Positions 8,338 through 16,110 of a stretch of 22,229 nt of DNA are shown here, piece by piece (position 1 is the first letter of the stretch; each line of letters starts with the position of its first letter). The notes below the pieces were generated by a model, which was not told the DNA's origin, made no database searches, and saw nothing but the letters and a program-made list of their open reading frames with translations. Made by a program: the position numbers and the translations under genes. The stretch lies in the NCBI GenBank assembly GCA_030148365.1, contig JASBTO010000159.1:1-22229 (forward strand), read 5' to 3'. Source of the stretch: Kangiellaceae bacterium (GTDB lineage: Bacteria > Pseudomonadota > Gammaproteobacteria > Enterobacterales > Kangiellaceae).

Positions 8338-10145
8338 GTCAGAAGACGCTGGAGGTAATCGTAGAGCGTCGCTTTCGAAACCGGTTTGGGTAATGTTTCG
8401 ACCGGCAAATTGCTTTCCCGGATCTTCGCCGCTTCATCCTCGGTTGCATGCAAGCAAAGAATGCGCGTCGAGGCCTGACCCTGGTCCCGGAGTGCAAGTA
8501 ATTCCCGGACGAGTTCCTCGCCCTGTTTCCTGGCGTCGGTACAGTCGATAACGGCGAGCTGGTATTGTTTATGGGCCAATTTTTGACGGGCCACTTCTAT
8601 GTCACTCGCCTTGTCCACATCGAGGCCGAATTTGTCCATAACCCCCTGCAGGATAATCTGCTCCACCGCACTAGGAACCATCAGCAGCAGTGAGCCGGAC
8701 AAGGACTGATCACGAGTCTGCTCATTGTCGTCAATGGCGGGCCGGGGCAGTCGGGCCGGAAACCGGAACAACAGTTCGCTCTTGTCCATGCCATCCCGGG
8801 TTTCGCTGTTGATGTTTCCCCCGAGCGCCTTGATCTGAGAGTGCAGGGTTTCAAGGAGCAGGGCACGGTTTGCATAGTCGGGGATGGCTTCACTGGGCAA
8901 CCTCAGGGGTTCGTAGTCTGCACGGATGTCAGGTTTGATGCCCTTGCCCGATATCATTACCGTGAGTGCAATATGGTCGCCGGACAGCTTTTGATAGCGG
9001 CCGGTAACGCGGATATTCTCCGTCGGTGACATTTCCAGAGCGTGCTCAAGTATGTTGCGAAAAAGCCATTTGAGGTCTTCGCGACGGGCAAGAATTTCCC
9101 GGTCACGAGCATCTCCCATGTGGGTTTGTTCGATCCGGATATCGAGATCACGGGCAGATTTGTTGGTAGCGGCACAACAGCGCTTGATAAGTTGTTCGGG
9201 CAGAAACCATTCCTCGTCCGATCGGCTCACTTTTCCTTGAGCGGCAGTCAGTCGGTCAAGCCATTCGGACGTCTGACTCAACTCCGCACTTTCCGAAATA
9301 CGGTCGCTGCAGAATTCCCCAATCGCAAGAATATAGTGATTGATGTAGCGCATGAAGCGCCTGAAATTCTGTTCGTTGACGGACACCCGGTGCCTGAGCT
9401 GATTCATTTCACTGGTATCCTGATCCAGCCGGACGGCGAGCGCACGGTCCAGGCGTCTGGTGAGGCTTGCAAGTTGTCTTGATTCAGACCCGAATATCGG
9501 TGTGCTGAAACTGCTACCCACCCGGCGCCAGGATTTCCCGACATGCTGACGGGTTTTCTGCAGTTGTTCATGCCAGGGCCGGGCGAAAAGATACAGGGCG
9601 GCCCAGGCCAGCGCCGTCAAGGCGATGGTCAGCAATAACAGTCCTGTCTGCAGGCTGACGCCGGGGAAAAAGTCACCGAACTCTGTACGGTCCGGGTCAA
9701 AGCCGAGGATCAGAACGCCAACCTCGGGAGGCGTGTCGTCAGCACTGGCCGACAGCAGATCGGGATCACTGTCCGGCAATACCTGCAGTTGCGGGATCGG
9801 CGCGGTGTATTGTTGCAGGCGACTCTTGTCGGCGGGAGGCGGGAGCGTCGGGTTTTCCCGGTAGAACAGCGATTTACCCTGATTGTCGAGAATTTCCGCA
9901 TAGACGAGATCCGGGCCCTGCAGAAAAGGTTCCAGCACTTCCGCAAGGTACAGGGGGCTATTGATTACAACTCCATACTCTAGTGAGGGACCCAACTGTC
10001 TGGCCATCATGATGCCGCGGTTTTCCTGTTCCAGTCGCGCTTGTTGGAACTCGAACAGAAGAAAGGTAAGCGATGCAATCGTCAGGCACAGGAGAACGAT
10101 TGAACTACCGGCTGTCGCCATGCGTATGGCACTATTGAACCTCAT
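8334..10145 (-). CDS. BarA-like membrane hybrid sensor with degenerate kinase and receiver
   Basis: A 603-residue inner-membrane sensor. Order: TM1 about 12-33; a periplasmic sensor of about 130 residues opening with MARQLGPSLEYGVVINSPLY, similar to the BarA-type sCache; TM2 about 164-188; a HAMP-like linker; a helical segment with His270 (YINHYILAIGEF) where an H-box would be; an ATPase-like region with a partial N-box (LFRNILEHALEMSP); and a C-terminal receiver-like domain. The G1 box reads ISGKGI, lacking the usual Asp. The receiver keeps a possible phospho-acceptor Asp (AVIDC, about 534) and Lys (LPKP, about 587) but lacks the N-terminal acidic pair. ATG 10145 is chosen because AGGAGG stands 9 bp upstream; the open frame reaches a TTG at 10163. 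It overlaps the upstream binding-protein gene by 14 bp. Confidence 0.82.
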   Translation of the reverse strand: MRFNSAIRMATAGSSIVLLCLTIASLTFLLFEFQQARLEQENRGIMMARQLGPSLEYGVVINSPLYLAEVLEPFLQGPDLVYAEILDNQGKSLFYRENPTLPPPADKSRLQQYTAPIPQLQVLPDSDPDLLSASADDTPPEVGVLILGFDPDRTEFGDFFPGVSLQTGLLLLTIALTALAWAALYLFARPWHEQLQKTRQHVGKSWRRVGSSFSTPIFGSESRQLASLTRRLDRALAVRLDQDTSEMNQLRHRVSVNEQNFRRFMRYINHYILAIGEFCSDRISESAELSQTSEWLDRLTAAQGKVSRSDEEWFLPEQLIKRCCAATNKSARDLDIRIEQTHMGDARDREILARREDLKWLFRNILEHALEMSPTENIRVTGRYQKLSGDHIALTVMISGKGIKPDIRADYEPLRLPSEAIPDYANRALLLETLHSQIKALGGNINSETRDGMDKSELLFRFPARLPRPAIDDNEQTRDQSLSGSLLLMVPSAVEQIILQGVMDKFGLDVDKASDIEVARQKLAHKQYQLAVIDCTDARKQGEELVRELLALRDQGQASTRILCLHATEDEAAKIRESNLPVETLPKPVSKATLYDYLQRLLT

Positions 10146-10605
10146 GCGCCGGCGCCTCCTCAAGCTTCGCTTCCAGCGTTTTAATCCGGGCTTTGATCAG
10201 CTCTGGATCGGGCGCGGGAAGATTCAGTGAACGGGCGACCTGGGCGTTGATTACGACATCAAAATGATCGGTAAAATCCGCTTGCCAGTCGATTGACTGG
10301 TCGTCGATTAGGCGATCGAGAAAACCACCCAACTCTTCAATCAGCAAAGGTACGGTGGTATAGGTGGACGCGAGGCTACCGGCTTTGACAAAACTGGCTG
10401 AATAGCCAATGACAAATTTTTCCTGGCGGTAGCTGGCCAGTAGAATCGTACGGATGGTACGTCGGTTATAAATGCTCTTGTTCGCGGTCGCAATCAGAAC
10501 GTCATTGTCATTGATGACTTCCAGGAGATCGCGGGTCATGCTGTCTTTCTCGCCGGCGAGCCGAGAGTCAAGCTTGACAGCGAGAGGTGACAACCGGTTT
10601 CTCAC
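10132..10605 (-). CDS. C-terminal half of a split periplasmic substrate-binding protein
   Basis: A 157-codon frame (from GTG 10605) in exactly the same frame as the preceding piece, separated from it by one TAA and three sense codons. NDNDVLIATANKSIYNRR, TILLASYRQEKFVIGYSASFVKAG and TYTTVPLLIEELGGFLD are typical of the second lobe of the ABC-type uncharacterised substrate-binding protein family (PF04392-like). It has no signal peptide, so as a separate product it would not reach the periplasm. The last 14 bases overlap the start of the sensor gene, which suggests the pair evolved as a binding protein plus membrane sensor. It may be the 3' part of a pseudogene, part of a read-through product, or the result of a sequencing error. 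Confidence 0.65.
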   Translation of the reverse strand: MRNRLSPLAVKLDSRLAGEKDSMTRDLLEVINDNDVLIATANKSIYNRRTIRTILLASYRQEKFVIGYSASFVKAGSLASTYTTVPLLIEELGGFLDRLIDDQSIDWQADFTDHFDVVINAQVARSLNLPAPDPELIKARIKTLEAKLEEAPAHEVQ

Positions 10606-10611
10606 TGCCGG

Positions 10612-10628
10612 AATTTAGTTCACCTCCT
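10612..10628 (-). promoter_or_regulatory. Perfect Shine-Dalgarno sequence abutting the in-frame stop of the split gene
   Basis: On the minus strand AGGAGGTGA (10620-10628) matches nine consecutive bases of the 16S anti-Shine-Dalgarno sequence. It lies immediately before AAC TAA. The codon after the stop is ATT (10612-10614), 8 bases from AGGAGG, the ideal distance for a rare AUU start; the first ordinary start codon, GTG 10605, is 17 bases from AGGAGG. It may allow restart of translation on the second half. Confidence 0.4.
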
Positions 10629-11091
10629 GCGGGGTCAACAGCAGGCCGAAGCGTTGGGCATCCGTGACCAGAAACCTTGCCAGAAGAATCTGGCGTAAAA
10701 GAGGAGCATCATGGAAGATAACTTTCACCTGCTTGCCCGCGTCCGGTTTGGCTTCATCCCCGAGCGCGGAATACTCATTGCTGGTGATTAGTTGAGCGAT
10801 GACGCGACGGGTATCTTCCCGTCTCAGGGCATGCTGAAGTGCCTGGGGTCCGAGCGTGATCAGAAGGGTGTCAGGTGTCAGGGTGGTCTGCTCGAAGTCT
10901 TCCAGAGTGACGAGTTTCAATTGCTTGACTCGGCCTCGCATCTTCTGGCTGAAAGATTTGGCGAAATTACCATAGTTGCCATCGTATTCAGGTGCCAGGA
11001 CAACCACGGAAGTCACTGTTGCATTGACCACCACGGATATGGAAAGCATCCCGAACAACAACAGGATTTTGGCTAGGAAACGGGCTCGCAT
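10615..11091 (-). CDS. N-terminal half of a split periplasmic substrate-binding protein
   Basis: A 158-residue product with a clear export signal (MRARFLAKILLLFGMLSISVV, cleavage probably after VNA near residue 24). The mature part, with SVVVLAPEYDGNYGNFAKSF, LLITLGPQALQHAL and a lobe end QRFGLLLTPQ, looks like the first lobe of a PF04392-like ABC substrate-binding protein. Family members continue without a break into the second lobe, which here follows in frame after a TAA at 10615-10617. Changing that TAA to CAA would restore a protein of about 320 residues, the family's normal size. No transporter permease or ATPase lies nearby, and the sensor kinase follows directly, so the intact ancestor probably presented a ligand to the sensor. 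No strong ribosome-binding site precedes ATG 11091. Confidence 0.7.
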   Translation of the reverse strand: MRARFLAKILLLFGMLSISVVVNATVTSVVVLAPEYDGNYGNFAKSFSQKMRGRVKQLKLVTLEDFEQTTLTPDTLLITLGPQALQHALRREDTRRVIAQLITSNEYSALGDEAKPDAGKQVKVIFHDAPLLRQILLARFLVTDAQRFGLLLTPQEVN

Positions 11092-11140
11092 GATCTGATT
11101 GGAAAACTGGTATCCCTGTTTATGTATTTGCGTTCCTGGC

Positions 11141-11165
11141 TAAAATGGCCGGCGAGTAAGGCCGG
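11141..11165 (-). terminator. Weak possible terminator downstream of ung
   Basis: On the minus strand CCGGC (11161-11165), a 7-base loop and GCCGG (11149-11153) form a short GC stem followed by CCATTTTA. It lies about 100 bp past the ung stop and before the binding-protein gene. The stem is only 5 bp and the T-run only four bases. The rest of the 169-bp gap (11092-11260) shows no clear promoter. Confidence 0.3.
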
Positions 11166-11260
11166 TGACGATGGTGCGACCCAATTGCGACATTGTTGTT
11201 GATTTTGGGTATTCAGTATCCGGCTTTAATCCTAACACTAATTTTCTTGATCACAAAGAT

Positions 11261-11932
11261 TCAGGCTGGCAACTGCCAGTCGATGGGCGCAAGTGAGTGG
11301 CTCTCTAAAATGACATTGGCTTTGGAAAAATGCCGGCACCCGAGAAAACCCCGGTGGGCAGACAAAGGGGAGGGGTGAGGCGCTTCCAGAACCGAATTGG
11401 TGCGACAATCAATCAGTCTGGCCTTGTCGCGGGCCGGTCCGCCCCAAAGCAGAAATACCAGAGGTTGAGGGAGCACGGACAGTTTCCGGATGACCTGGTC
11501 CGTAAAGGTCTCCCAGCCGAGGCCCTTGTGCGCATGGGCGGAGGCCTGTTCGACCGTCAAAACGGTATTGAGCAAGAGCACGCCCTGTTCGGCCCACCAG
11601 GAGAGGTCGCCATGACTGGGCATGGGGAGTTGCATGTCGGCTTGCACTTCACGATAAATGTTGCGGAGAGAAGGCGGGACAGGCATTCCCCGATTTACCG
11701 AGAAGGCAAGTCCGTTGGCCTGCTGCGGACCGTGGTAAGGATCCTGGCCGAGTATGACAATCTTGACGCGCTCCGGAGGCGTCAGCCGGAAAGCCCGGAA
11801 AACCTGCTCGGCAGGCGGGAACACATTGACACCCTGGCTTCGTTTGCCACGGAGGTATTCAGTCAATGTGGTGAAATATTTCTGGCGGGTTTCTTCGCCG
11901 AGAAGCTGATCCCAGGCGTGGGGTATTGGCAT
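11261..11932 (-). CDS. ung: Uracil-DNA glycosylase, family 1
   Basis: Removes uracil from DNA to begin base-excision repair; cytosolic, monomeric. The 223 residues fit family 1. The water-activating Asp64 is in VILGQDPYHGPQQANGLAFS, the uracil-binding segment is GVLLLNTVLTVEQASAHAHKG, and the DNA-intercalation loop with catalytic His is APHPSPLSAHRGFLGCRHF near residue 187. ATG 11932 is preferred over the adjacent TTG at 11935; GAG lies about 9 bp upstream. It appears to be a single-gene unit, unrelated to the catabolic clusters, 110 bp after the DUF6763-like gene. A 263-codon open frame on the opposite strand is a shadow. Confidence 0.97.
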   Translation of the reverse strand: MPIPHAWDQLLGEETRQKYFTTLTEYLRGKRSQGVNVFPPAEQVFRAFRLTPPERVKIVILGQDPYHGPQQANGLAFSVNRGMPVPPSLRNIYREVQADMQLPMPSHGDLSWWAEQGVLLLNTVLTVEQASAHAHKGLGWETFTDQVIRKLSVLPQPLVFLLWGGPARDKARLIDCRTNSVLEAPHPSPLSAHRGFLGCRHFSKANVILESHSLAPIDWQLPA

Positions 11933-12042
11933 CAAGTACTCTGTGACTCAACTGCTGAGTGTTATTGTGTTCGGCCCATCTGTCCGGTGCGCATCCTCAT
12001 CTACCGGCGCATTGCGGAAGGCGGGTCAGGGCGCAGGTCGGG

Positions 12043-12339
12043 TCAGGTATCAGCGTCGAGACTGGACAGGGCGCCGTCCAGATCCTTGCCGTTACCGCTG
12101 AACTCGTCTGTGACTTCGTGAGCCTCGACTTCCAGGGCACCGCTCCAGTCTTCCGGTTGGGCTGCGGGTTCCAGTTGCCAGGCGCTCCAGGTGTTGGTGT
12201 CGATTTCTTCTATCGCGCCGTCAAAATACTGAAGCTCAATAGTGCCGTCATCATGATCAAGTGCGACCACCTCAAACAGGCCGTCATAATCGGTGCGTTT
12301 ATACCAGTTTCCGATAACGGCATTGACTTTCTTTTCCAT
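12043..12339 (-). CDS. Small acidic protein, DUF6763-like
   Basis: A 98-residue, strongly acidic cytosolic protein. The core IGNWYKRTDYDGLFEVVALD, followed by DDGTIELQYFDGAIEEID and W..W...PAAQPEDWSG, resembles a small gammaproteobacterial family I know as DUF6763, with no established role; the assignment is from memory of the pattern. The frame is open 165 bp further upstream, but ATG 12339 has GGAGG 5 bp before it and begins at the family's usual N-terminus MEKKVNAVIGNWY. The acidic C-terminal tail (ALEVEAHEVTDEF) looks unstructured. It is divergent from the outer-membrane protein gene and precedes ung on the same strand with a 110-bp gap, so co-transcription is possible but unproven. Confidence 0.8.
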   Translation of the reverse strand: MEKKVNAVIGNWYKRTDYDGLFEVVALDHDDGTIELQYFDGAIEEIDTNTWSAWQLEPAAQPEDWSGALEVEAHEVTDEFSGNGKDLDGALSSLDADT

Positions 12340-12467
12340 TGGCTCCTCCAACAACTGACGGGCAGCTCTGAAAGCCTCCTGTGTACCCTGAACTACCCTT
12401 AGCGGCACTGCTTCCAAGATACCAGCAGTCACTACAAATTGCATCCAGTACAGCCAGTCGGCTGCAG

Positions 12468-12497
12468 GGGACAAGTTCGGCCGGGCTTTGCTAGAAT
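12468..12497 (+). promoter_or_regulatory. Candidate promoter for the outer-membrane barrel gene
   Basis: GGGACA (12468-12473), an 18-bp spacer and TAGAAT (12492-12497) give a moderate sigma-70 match (four and five of six). Transcription would begin near 12504, about 30 bases before the ATG. It lies in the 196-bp gap between the two divergent genes. Confidence 0.3.
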
Positions 12498-12535
12498 GGC
12501 GCATTCAACCTGCACAGGGCGTGTTGCTTATCATC

Positions 12536-13747
12536 ATGGAAAAAAAAGTATTTACCAGGAAGGCCTTTTCCGCAGGGCTATTGGCTCTGCTGGCACCAGG
12601 CCTCGCCGTTGCCGGTGACTGGTCGGGATATGTAGGTGGCGAGGTACGATATTTTCAGGAGCGCGGCGACTTCGGTCAGCCACAGAACCAGTACTCTGTG
12701 GTGCTGGAACCCGAGTACTACCACGAGTGGAACGACGGTGACGCCAGCTTTACCTTTACCCCCTTTGTCCGCGGTGACACTCTCGACAGCGAGCGCAGTC
12801 ATGGTGACATTCGGGAATTGAACTGGGCCCTCCGTGGCGATGACTGGGATTTCAAGGCCGGGATCAGCAAGGTCTTCTGGGGGGTCGCGGAAACCCAGCA
12901 TCTTGTCGATATTATCAACCAGACCGATCTGGTCGAGAATCTTGATCAGGAAGACAAACTGGGGCAACCCATGGTGAACCTGACCCTGATCCGTGATTGG
13001 GGAAGTCTCAACTTTTTTGTCCTGCCCTGGTTTCGGGAAAGAACTTTCCCCGGCGAGGATGGCAGGCTCAGGTTTGCCCTTCCGGTCGATACGGAACACC
13101 CGATTTACGATGATCCGGACGAGGAGCATCACCTTGATTTCGCCGTCCGCTGGTCTCAGGTGATCGGCGCGTTCGACATCGGCGTTGCCCATTTCACCGG
13201 AACCAGTCGGGAGCCTCTGTTTGTGCCAACCCCGACCCCCAACGGTCTGGTACTCAGACCCCGCTACACGACCATTGATCAAACCAGTATCGATTTACAG
13301 GCAACCCTTGGTGCCTGGCTCTGGAAACTGGAAGCCTATTCCCGCGGCGGCTTTGGCGATGACCGCTACGTTGCCGCAGTCGGGGGCTTCGAGTACACGC
13401 TGTTCGGCGTTACCGACAATGGCGGCGATCTGGGTTTGCTTCTTGAATACCAGTATGACGAGCGGGATCACTCGTCAGGATTTCCGGTGCTCGACAGCTG
13501 GTTCGTCGGCACCCGCCTGACCCTGAACGATGTCGAGTCGACTGAAATTCTGCTCGCGTATGGTGTTAACGAAGAAAATGGCAAGACTTTCAATCTTGAG
13601 GCGAGCCGACGGCTCTCGGACAACTGGAAACTGTTGGTGGAGGCTCGGGCTTTTTCCGGAGTCGATGATGACGAGTTTTTCGTCAATCCCTGGTTTTCAT
13701 TTCGCAACGATGATTATGTCCAGGTAACCCTGGAGAAATATTTCTAG
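12536..13747 (+). CDS. Outer-membrane beta-barrel protein of unknown substrate
   Basis: A 403-residue secreted protein. The signal peptide MEKKVFTRKAFSAGLLALLA ends at about LAVA-GDW. The mature chain alternates polar and hydrophobic residues throughout and ends with VQVTLEKYF: a terminal Phe with aromatic and hydrophobic residues at alternate positions, the recognition mark for outer-membrane barrel assembly. FWGVAETQHLVDIINQTDLVE in the first third recalls DUF1302-type porin-like proteins, but I do not assert that family. The substrate is unknown; many acidic pairs (DDPDEEHH, VDDDEF) suggest a negatively charged or calcium-binding surface. ATG 12536 is used because the signal peptide begins there; the open frame reaches 12488. 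No TonB box or plug domain is visible. Confidence 0.8.
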   Translation: MEKKVFTRKAFSAGLLALLAPGLAVAGDWSGYVGGEVRYFQERGDFGQPQNQYSVVLEPEYYHEWNDGDASFTFTPFVRGDTLDSERSHGDIRELNWALRGDDWDFKAGISKVFWGVAETQHLVDIINQTDLVENLDQEDKLGQPMVNLTLIRDWGSLNFFVLPWFRERTFPGEDGRLRFALPVDTEHPIYDDPDEEHHLDFAVRWSQVIGAFDIGVAHFTGTSREPLFVPTPTPNGLVLRPRYTTIDQTSIDLQATLGAWLWKLEAYSRGGFGDDRYVAAVGGFEYTLFGVTDNGGDLGLLLEYQYDERDHSSGFPVLDSWFVGTRLTLNDVESTEILLAYGVNEENGKTFNLEASRRLSDNWKLLVEARAFSGVDDDEFFVNPWFSFRNDDYVQVTLEKYF

Positions 13748-13748
13748 C

Positions 13749-13765
13749 GCGGCATTCCCTGCCGC
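13749..13765 (+). terminator. Hairpin directly after the barrel gene
   Basis: GCGGCA and TGCCGC form a perfect 6-bp stem around a 5-base loop, beginning 2 bases after the stop codon. There is no T-run, so it would be a poor intrinsic terminator; it may instead protect the mRNA end. Confidence 0.35.
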
Positions 13766-13806
13766 ATCTGTCGGCTGCTGTCCGGTAACCGGCGCAACTG
13801 ACCGGA

Positions 13807-13832
13807 CCCGCCAATCAGGGTGATTTGGCGGG
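13807..13832. terminator. Strong stem-loop overlapping the slt stop codon
   Basis: CCCGCCAATCA (13807-13817) and TGATTTGGCGGG (13821-13832) pair over 11 bp with a single bulged T and a 3-base loop. The slt stop codon (13815-13817) is inside the stem. As it lies between convergent genes it could end transcription from either side, but no T-run follows on either strand. Confidence 0.4.
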
Positions 13833-15761
13833 CTCGGTTCTGCCTATCTGCATCTCGTTGATTCTGCCGAATATATCGTCCTGGCCTTTCAGCAACTGAT
13901 TGTAGATTGCCCGGTAGGTCATGACATTCTTGATGTAGCGACGGGTCTCGTGGAAGGGAATATTTTCAATCCAGATATCCGCGGCTATCGGCTCATGGTC
14001 GATCCAGCGATCGACCCGGTGCTTGCCCGCGTTGTAGGCGGCCGAGGCGAGGATTGGGTTGTTGCCCAGTTGTTTTTGCAGCTGGTCAAGGTACTGGACG
14101 CCGAAGCGAATATTGAAGTCCGGGTTCAATAACTGGGACCGGGAGCGGTACTTGAGCTTGTACTGACGGGCGTGAGTCTTGGCGGTGCCCGGCATAATCT
14201 GCATCAGGCCATAGGCGCCGGCAGGAGAGATGGCATCACGGGTGAACGCACTTTCCTGGCGGGCCACGGCTATCGCCCAGGAAGGCTCTATCTTCTGAGC
14301 CGTGGCACGGGCAATAAAGTCTTCCTTGTGAGCCAGCGGGAAGCGCATATCCAGATCGTCCCAGTTCTTGGCCCGGGCGAGGGTGAATATGGCCTGCTCA
14401 TGCCATCCCCACTTGAAAGCGAGGTGGGCGGCGGCTTCGAGGCGCGGAGTGTCAAAATCACGGGTCAGGAATAACCATTCGCGACGCGCATCCCGCAGCC
14501 GCTCAAGCTGCAGAAGCTCAAAACTGCGTTGAGCTGCAGGGAGAAGGGCAATTTCTTCAGCGAGTTGCTGGTCAATCTGCAGGGGACGATGGCCGAGATT
14601 GGGCGGCTGGCCAATGATCGCAGCCGCCAGGTAGCCATAGTAGTCCCGTTCGTGGGCGATCGTTTGCAACAGTTGCTCAGCCGGATCCTGCTGGCCCCGG
14701 GCCATCAGGATCCGGGCGCGCCAGTAGACCCATTTGGGTTTCTGTGCTTCGTCGGGTTCCAGACGGGCGAGCCAATTATCAAGCAATTCCCAGTCCTGGG
14801 CCTTGCCGGCATAGGCAAGACGCCATTGCCAGACCAGGGAGTCTTCGTGGCTGGGGGGCACGGCATCCAGCCATTGGCGGGATTGGGGATGATGATCGGA
14901 GCCCAGGGCCAGGGCGAAAGTGCGGGTGATATCCGCCCGTTGTGCGTCGGAAAAGGCAAGTTTACGGTCAAGTCGGTCCCAGGTAGCCAATGCCCGATCG
15001 GGCGTGCCCCAGATAATGCGTTGCAGCGCATAAGCGGCAATATCCGCCTCCCGGGGATTCTTGCCCGGGAAAAAATTGGCCTGGTGAATTCGGGAAGGGC
15101 TACGGCGTGCTCTGGCCCAGAGGTTGGCGAGATATTGCTGATCGGCTTCCAGGTAGCGGCGCAAATAGTTCGCCAGACTCACCTGACCCCGGCTGGCGGC
15201 GATGACCAGGCGCTCATAGGCAATATCGGAGGTCAGGTAACCCGCCTCCCGCCAGAGTTTGAACAGGGGATCACAGGCCTTGGGCTGGGATTTGCCCACT
15301 TTCCAGAGGTCGGTGGTTCGGGTAAATATCTGATCCCTGTCGATACCCTGAGCCAGCCGTGCGAGTAGATAGTTGCACTCGACAGTGGCATCCTTGCTGG
15401 CTCGATAGTACCGGGTCAGACGCTCTTGATCGCCTTTACGGGCCAGGTATCGCAGCCATCGGTGATTGACGTAACGGGTCCGGGGAGCGTCATAGTCGGC
15501 ATCGATAAAGTCCGCGATCTCGCCTTCGTGCTCGTAGCCCAGATTTTTCAGCAGATAGTCGGCCCGGAGGTAAGGCTGCAGGGGATAGTCATCCAGGCTT
15601 CTTTCCAGTCGGGAAAACTCCACCAGCTCATTGCGCGCAAGCGCCTGTTCAGCCTTGAGAAAGGTTTCCCGGGCCTCGTCGTTGGCATGACAGGCGGTTG
15701 CAGCCAGCAACAGGGGGAGGGACAGGGCCATAGCCCGGAGTTTAGGTGTCGACAACGACAT
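13815..15761 (-). CDS. slt: Soluble lytic murein transglycosylase (Slt70 type)
   Basis: Periplasmic enzyme that cleaves the MurNAc-GlcNAc bond of peptidoglycan with formation of anhydro-MurNAc. The 648 residues match Slt70. A signal peptide (SLPLLLAATACHA) is followed by the long alpha-helical superhelical U and L domains (about 30-480), then the lysozyme-like catalytic domain with Glu503 in VARQESAFTRDAISPAGAYG, LMQIMPGTA, and the GVQYLDQLQKQLGNNPILAS and AAYNAGKHRVDRW motifs. Cleavage after CHA is likely; ATAC is a poor lipobox, so a lipoprotein form is less probable. ATG 15761 has AGGA 9 bp upstream and is chosen over a TTG at 15779. A single-gene unit, divergent from phhA. Confidence 0.95.
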   Translation of the reverse strand: MSLSTPKLRAMALSLPLLLAATACHANDEARETFLKAEQALARNELVEFSRLERSLDDYPLQPYLRADYLLKNLGYEHEGEIADFIDADYDAPRTRYVNHRWLRYLARKGDQERLTRYYRASKDATVECNYLLARLAQGIDRDQIFTRTTDLWKVGKSQPKACDPLFKLWREAGYLTSDIAYERLVIAASRGQVSLANYLRRYLEADQQYLANLWARARRSPSRIHQANFFPGKNPREADIAAYALQRIIWGTPDRALATWDRLDRKLAFSDAQRADITRTFALALGSDHHPQSRQWLDAVPPSHEDSLVWQWRLAYAGKAQDWELLDNWLARLEPDEAQKPKWVYWRARILMARGQQDPAEQLLQTIAHERDYYGYLAAAIIGQPPNLGHRPLQIDQQLAEEIALLPAAQRSFELLQLERLRDARREWLFLTRDFDTPRLEAAAHLAFKWGWHEQAIFTLARAKNWDDLDMRFPLAHKEDFIARATAQKIEPSWAIAVARQESAFTRDAISPAGAYGLMQIMPGTAKTHARQYKLKYRSRSQLLNPDFNIRFGVQYLDQLQKQLGNNPILASAAYNAGKHRVDRWIDHEPIAADIWIENIPFHETRRYIKNVMTYRAIYNQLLKGQDDIFGRINEMQIGRTEPAKSP

Positions 15762-16011
15762 AAATAGCAGTCCTGACAATTTGTGGTGGTTATCCTACCG
15801 GGAGGTTGCCGCTCTGAACGATGTTCCCCAGGGTAGTAATCAATTGGTGTTTTTTAGCATCGGGTACCGTCGAGTGTGCCAAATGCCGGACCATATGGAA
15901 AGCTGCATGCTGCAAAAGTTCCCACTGCATCAGGTTATTGCGAAATACCGGCAATAGGGGCAACAAAACAAGTCTGTTGAGGCCTGATCCGGCGCGGTGA
16001 TGAATTTTTAC

Positions 16012-16041
16012 TTGTACCCGGGTTCTAAAGCTAGGGATAAT
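16012..16041 (+). promoter_or_regulatory. Candidate phhA promoter in the slt-phhA gap
   Basis: TTGTAC (16012-16017), an 18-bp spacer and GATAAT (16036-16041) form a fair sigma-70 promoter; transcription would begin near 16048, about 63 bases before phhA. The gap 15762-16110 (349 bp) contains no other gene I can support. I looked for sigma-54 -24/-12 elements and TyrR/PhhR boxes there and found none convincing. Confidence 0.4.
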
Positions 16042-16110
16042 GTTACGCATTTCGGACCGGCAGGTAGTTGTAAGCACCTGGTTAAATTCAACGAAATCAA
16101 AGAGGTAGGC

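Noticed and set aside
11265..11278. Near-palindrome CTGGCAACTGCCAG at the end of ung
   Set aside because: Entirely coding, loop too small for a hairpin and no T-run; probably chance.
11330..12121. 263-codon open frame antisense to ung and running into the DUF6763-like gene
   Set aside because: Spans two genes in the opposite direction, with no domain and no start signal.
12340..12504. 55-residue N-terminal extension of the DUF6763-like gene
   Set aside because: GGAGG directly before ATG 12339 and the family N-terminus mark the internal start.
14529..15368. 279-codon open frame antisense to slt
   Set aside because: Covers a well-conserved Slt70 helical region and has no family features of its own.
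15997..16110. 38-residue N-terminal extension of phhA
   Set aside because: It would overlap the candidate promoter and has no ribosome-binding site; ATG 16111 has one.
15762..16110. Sigma-54 promoter or TyrR/PhhR box upstream of phhA
   Set aside because: I tried GG-N10-GC spacing and TGTAAA-N6-TTTACA; no candidate fitted, so only a sigma-70 candidate is reported.
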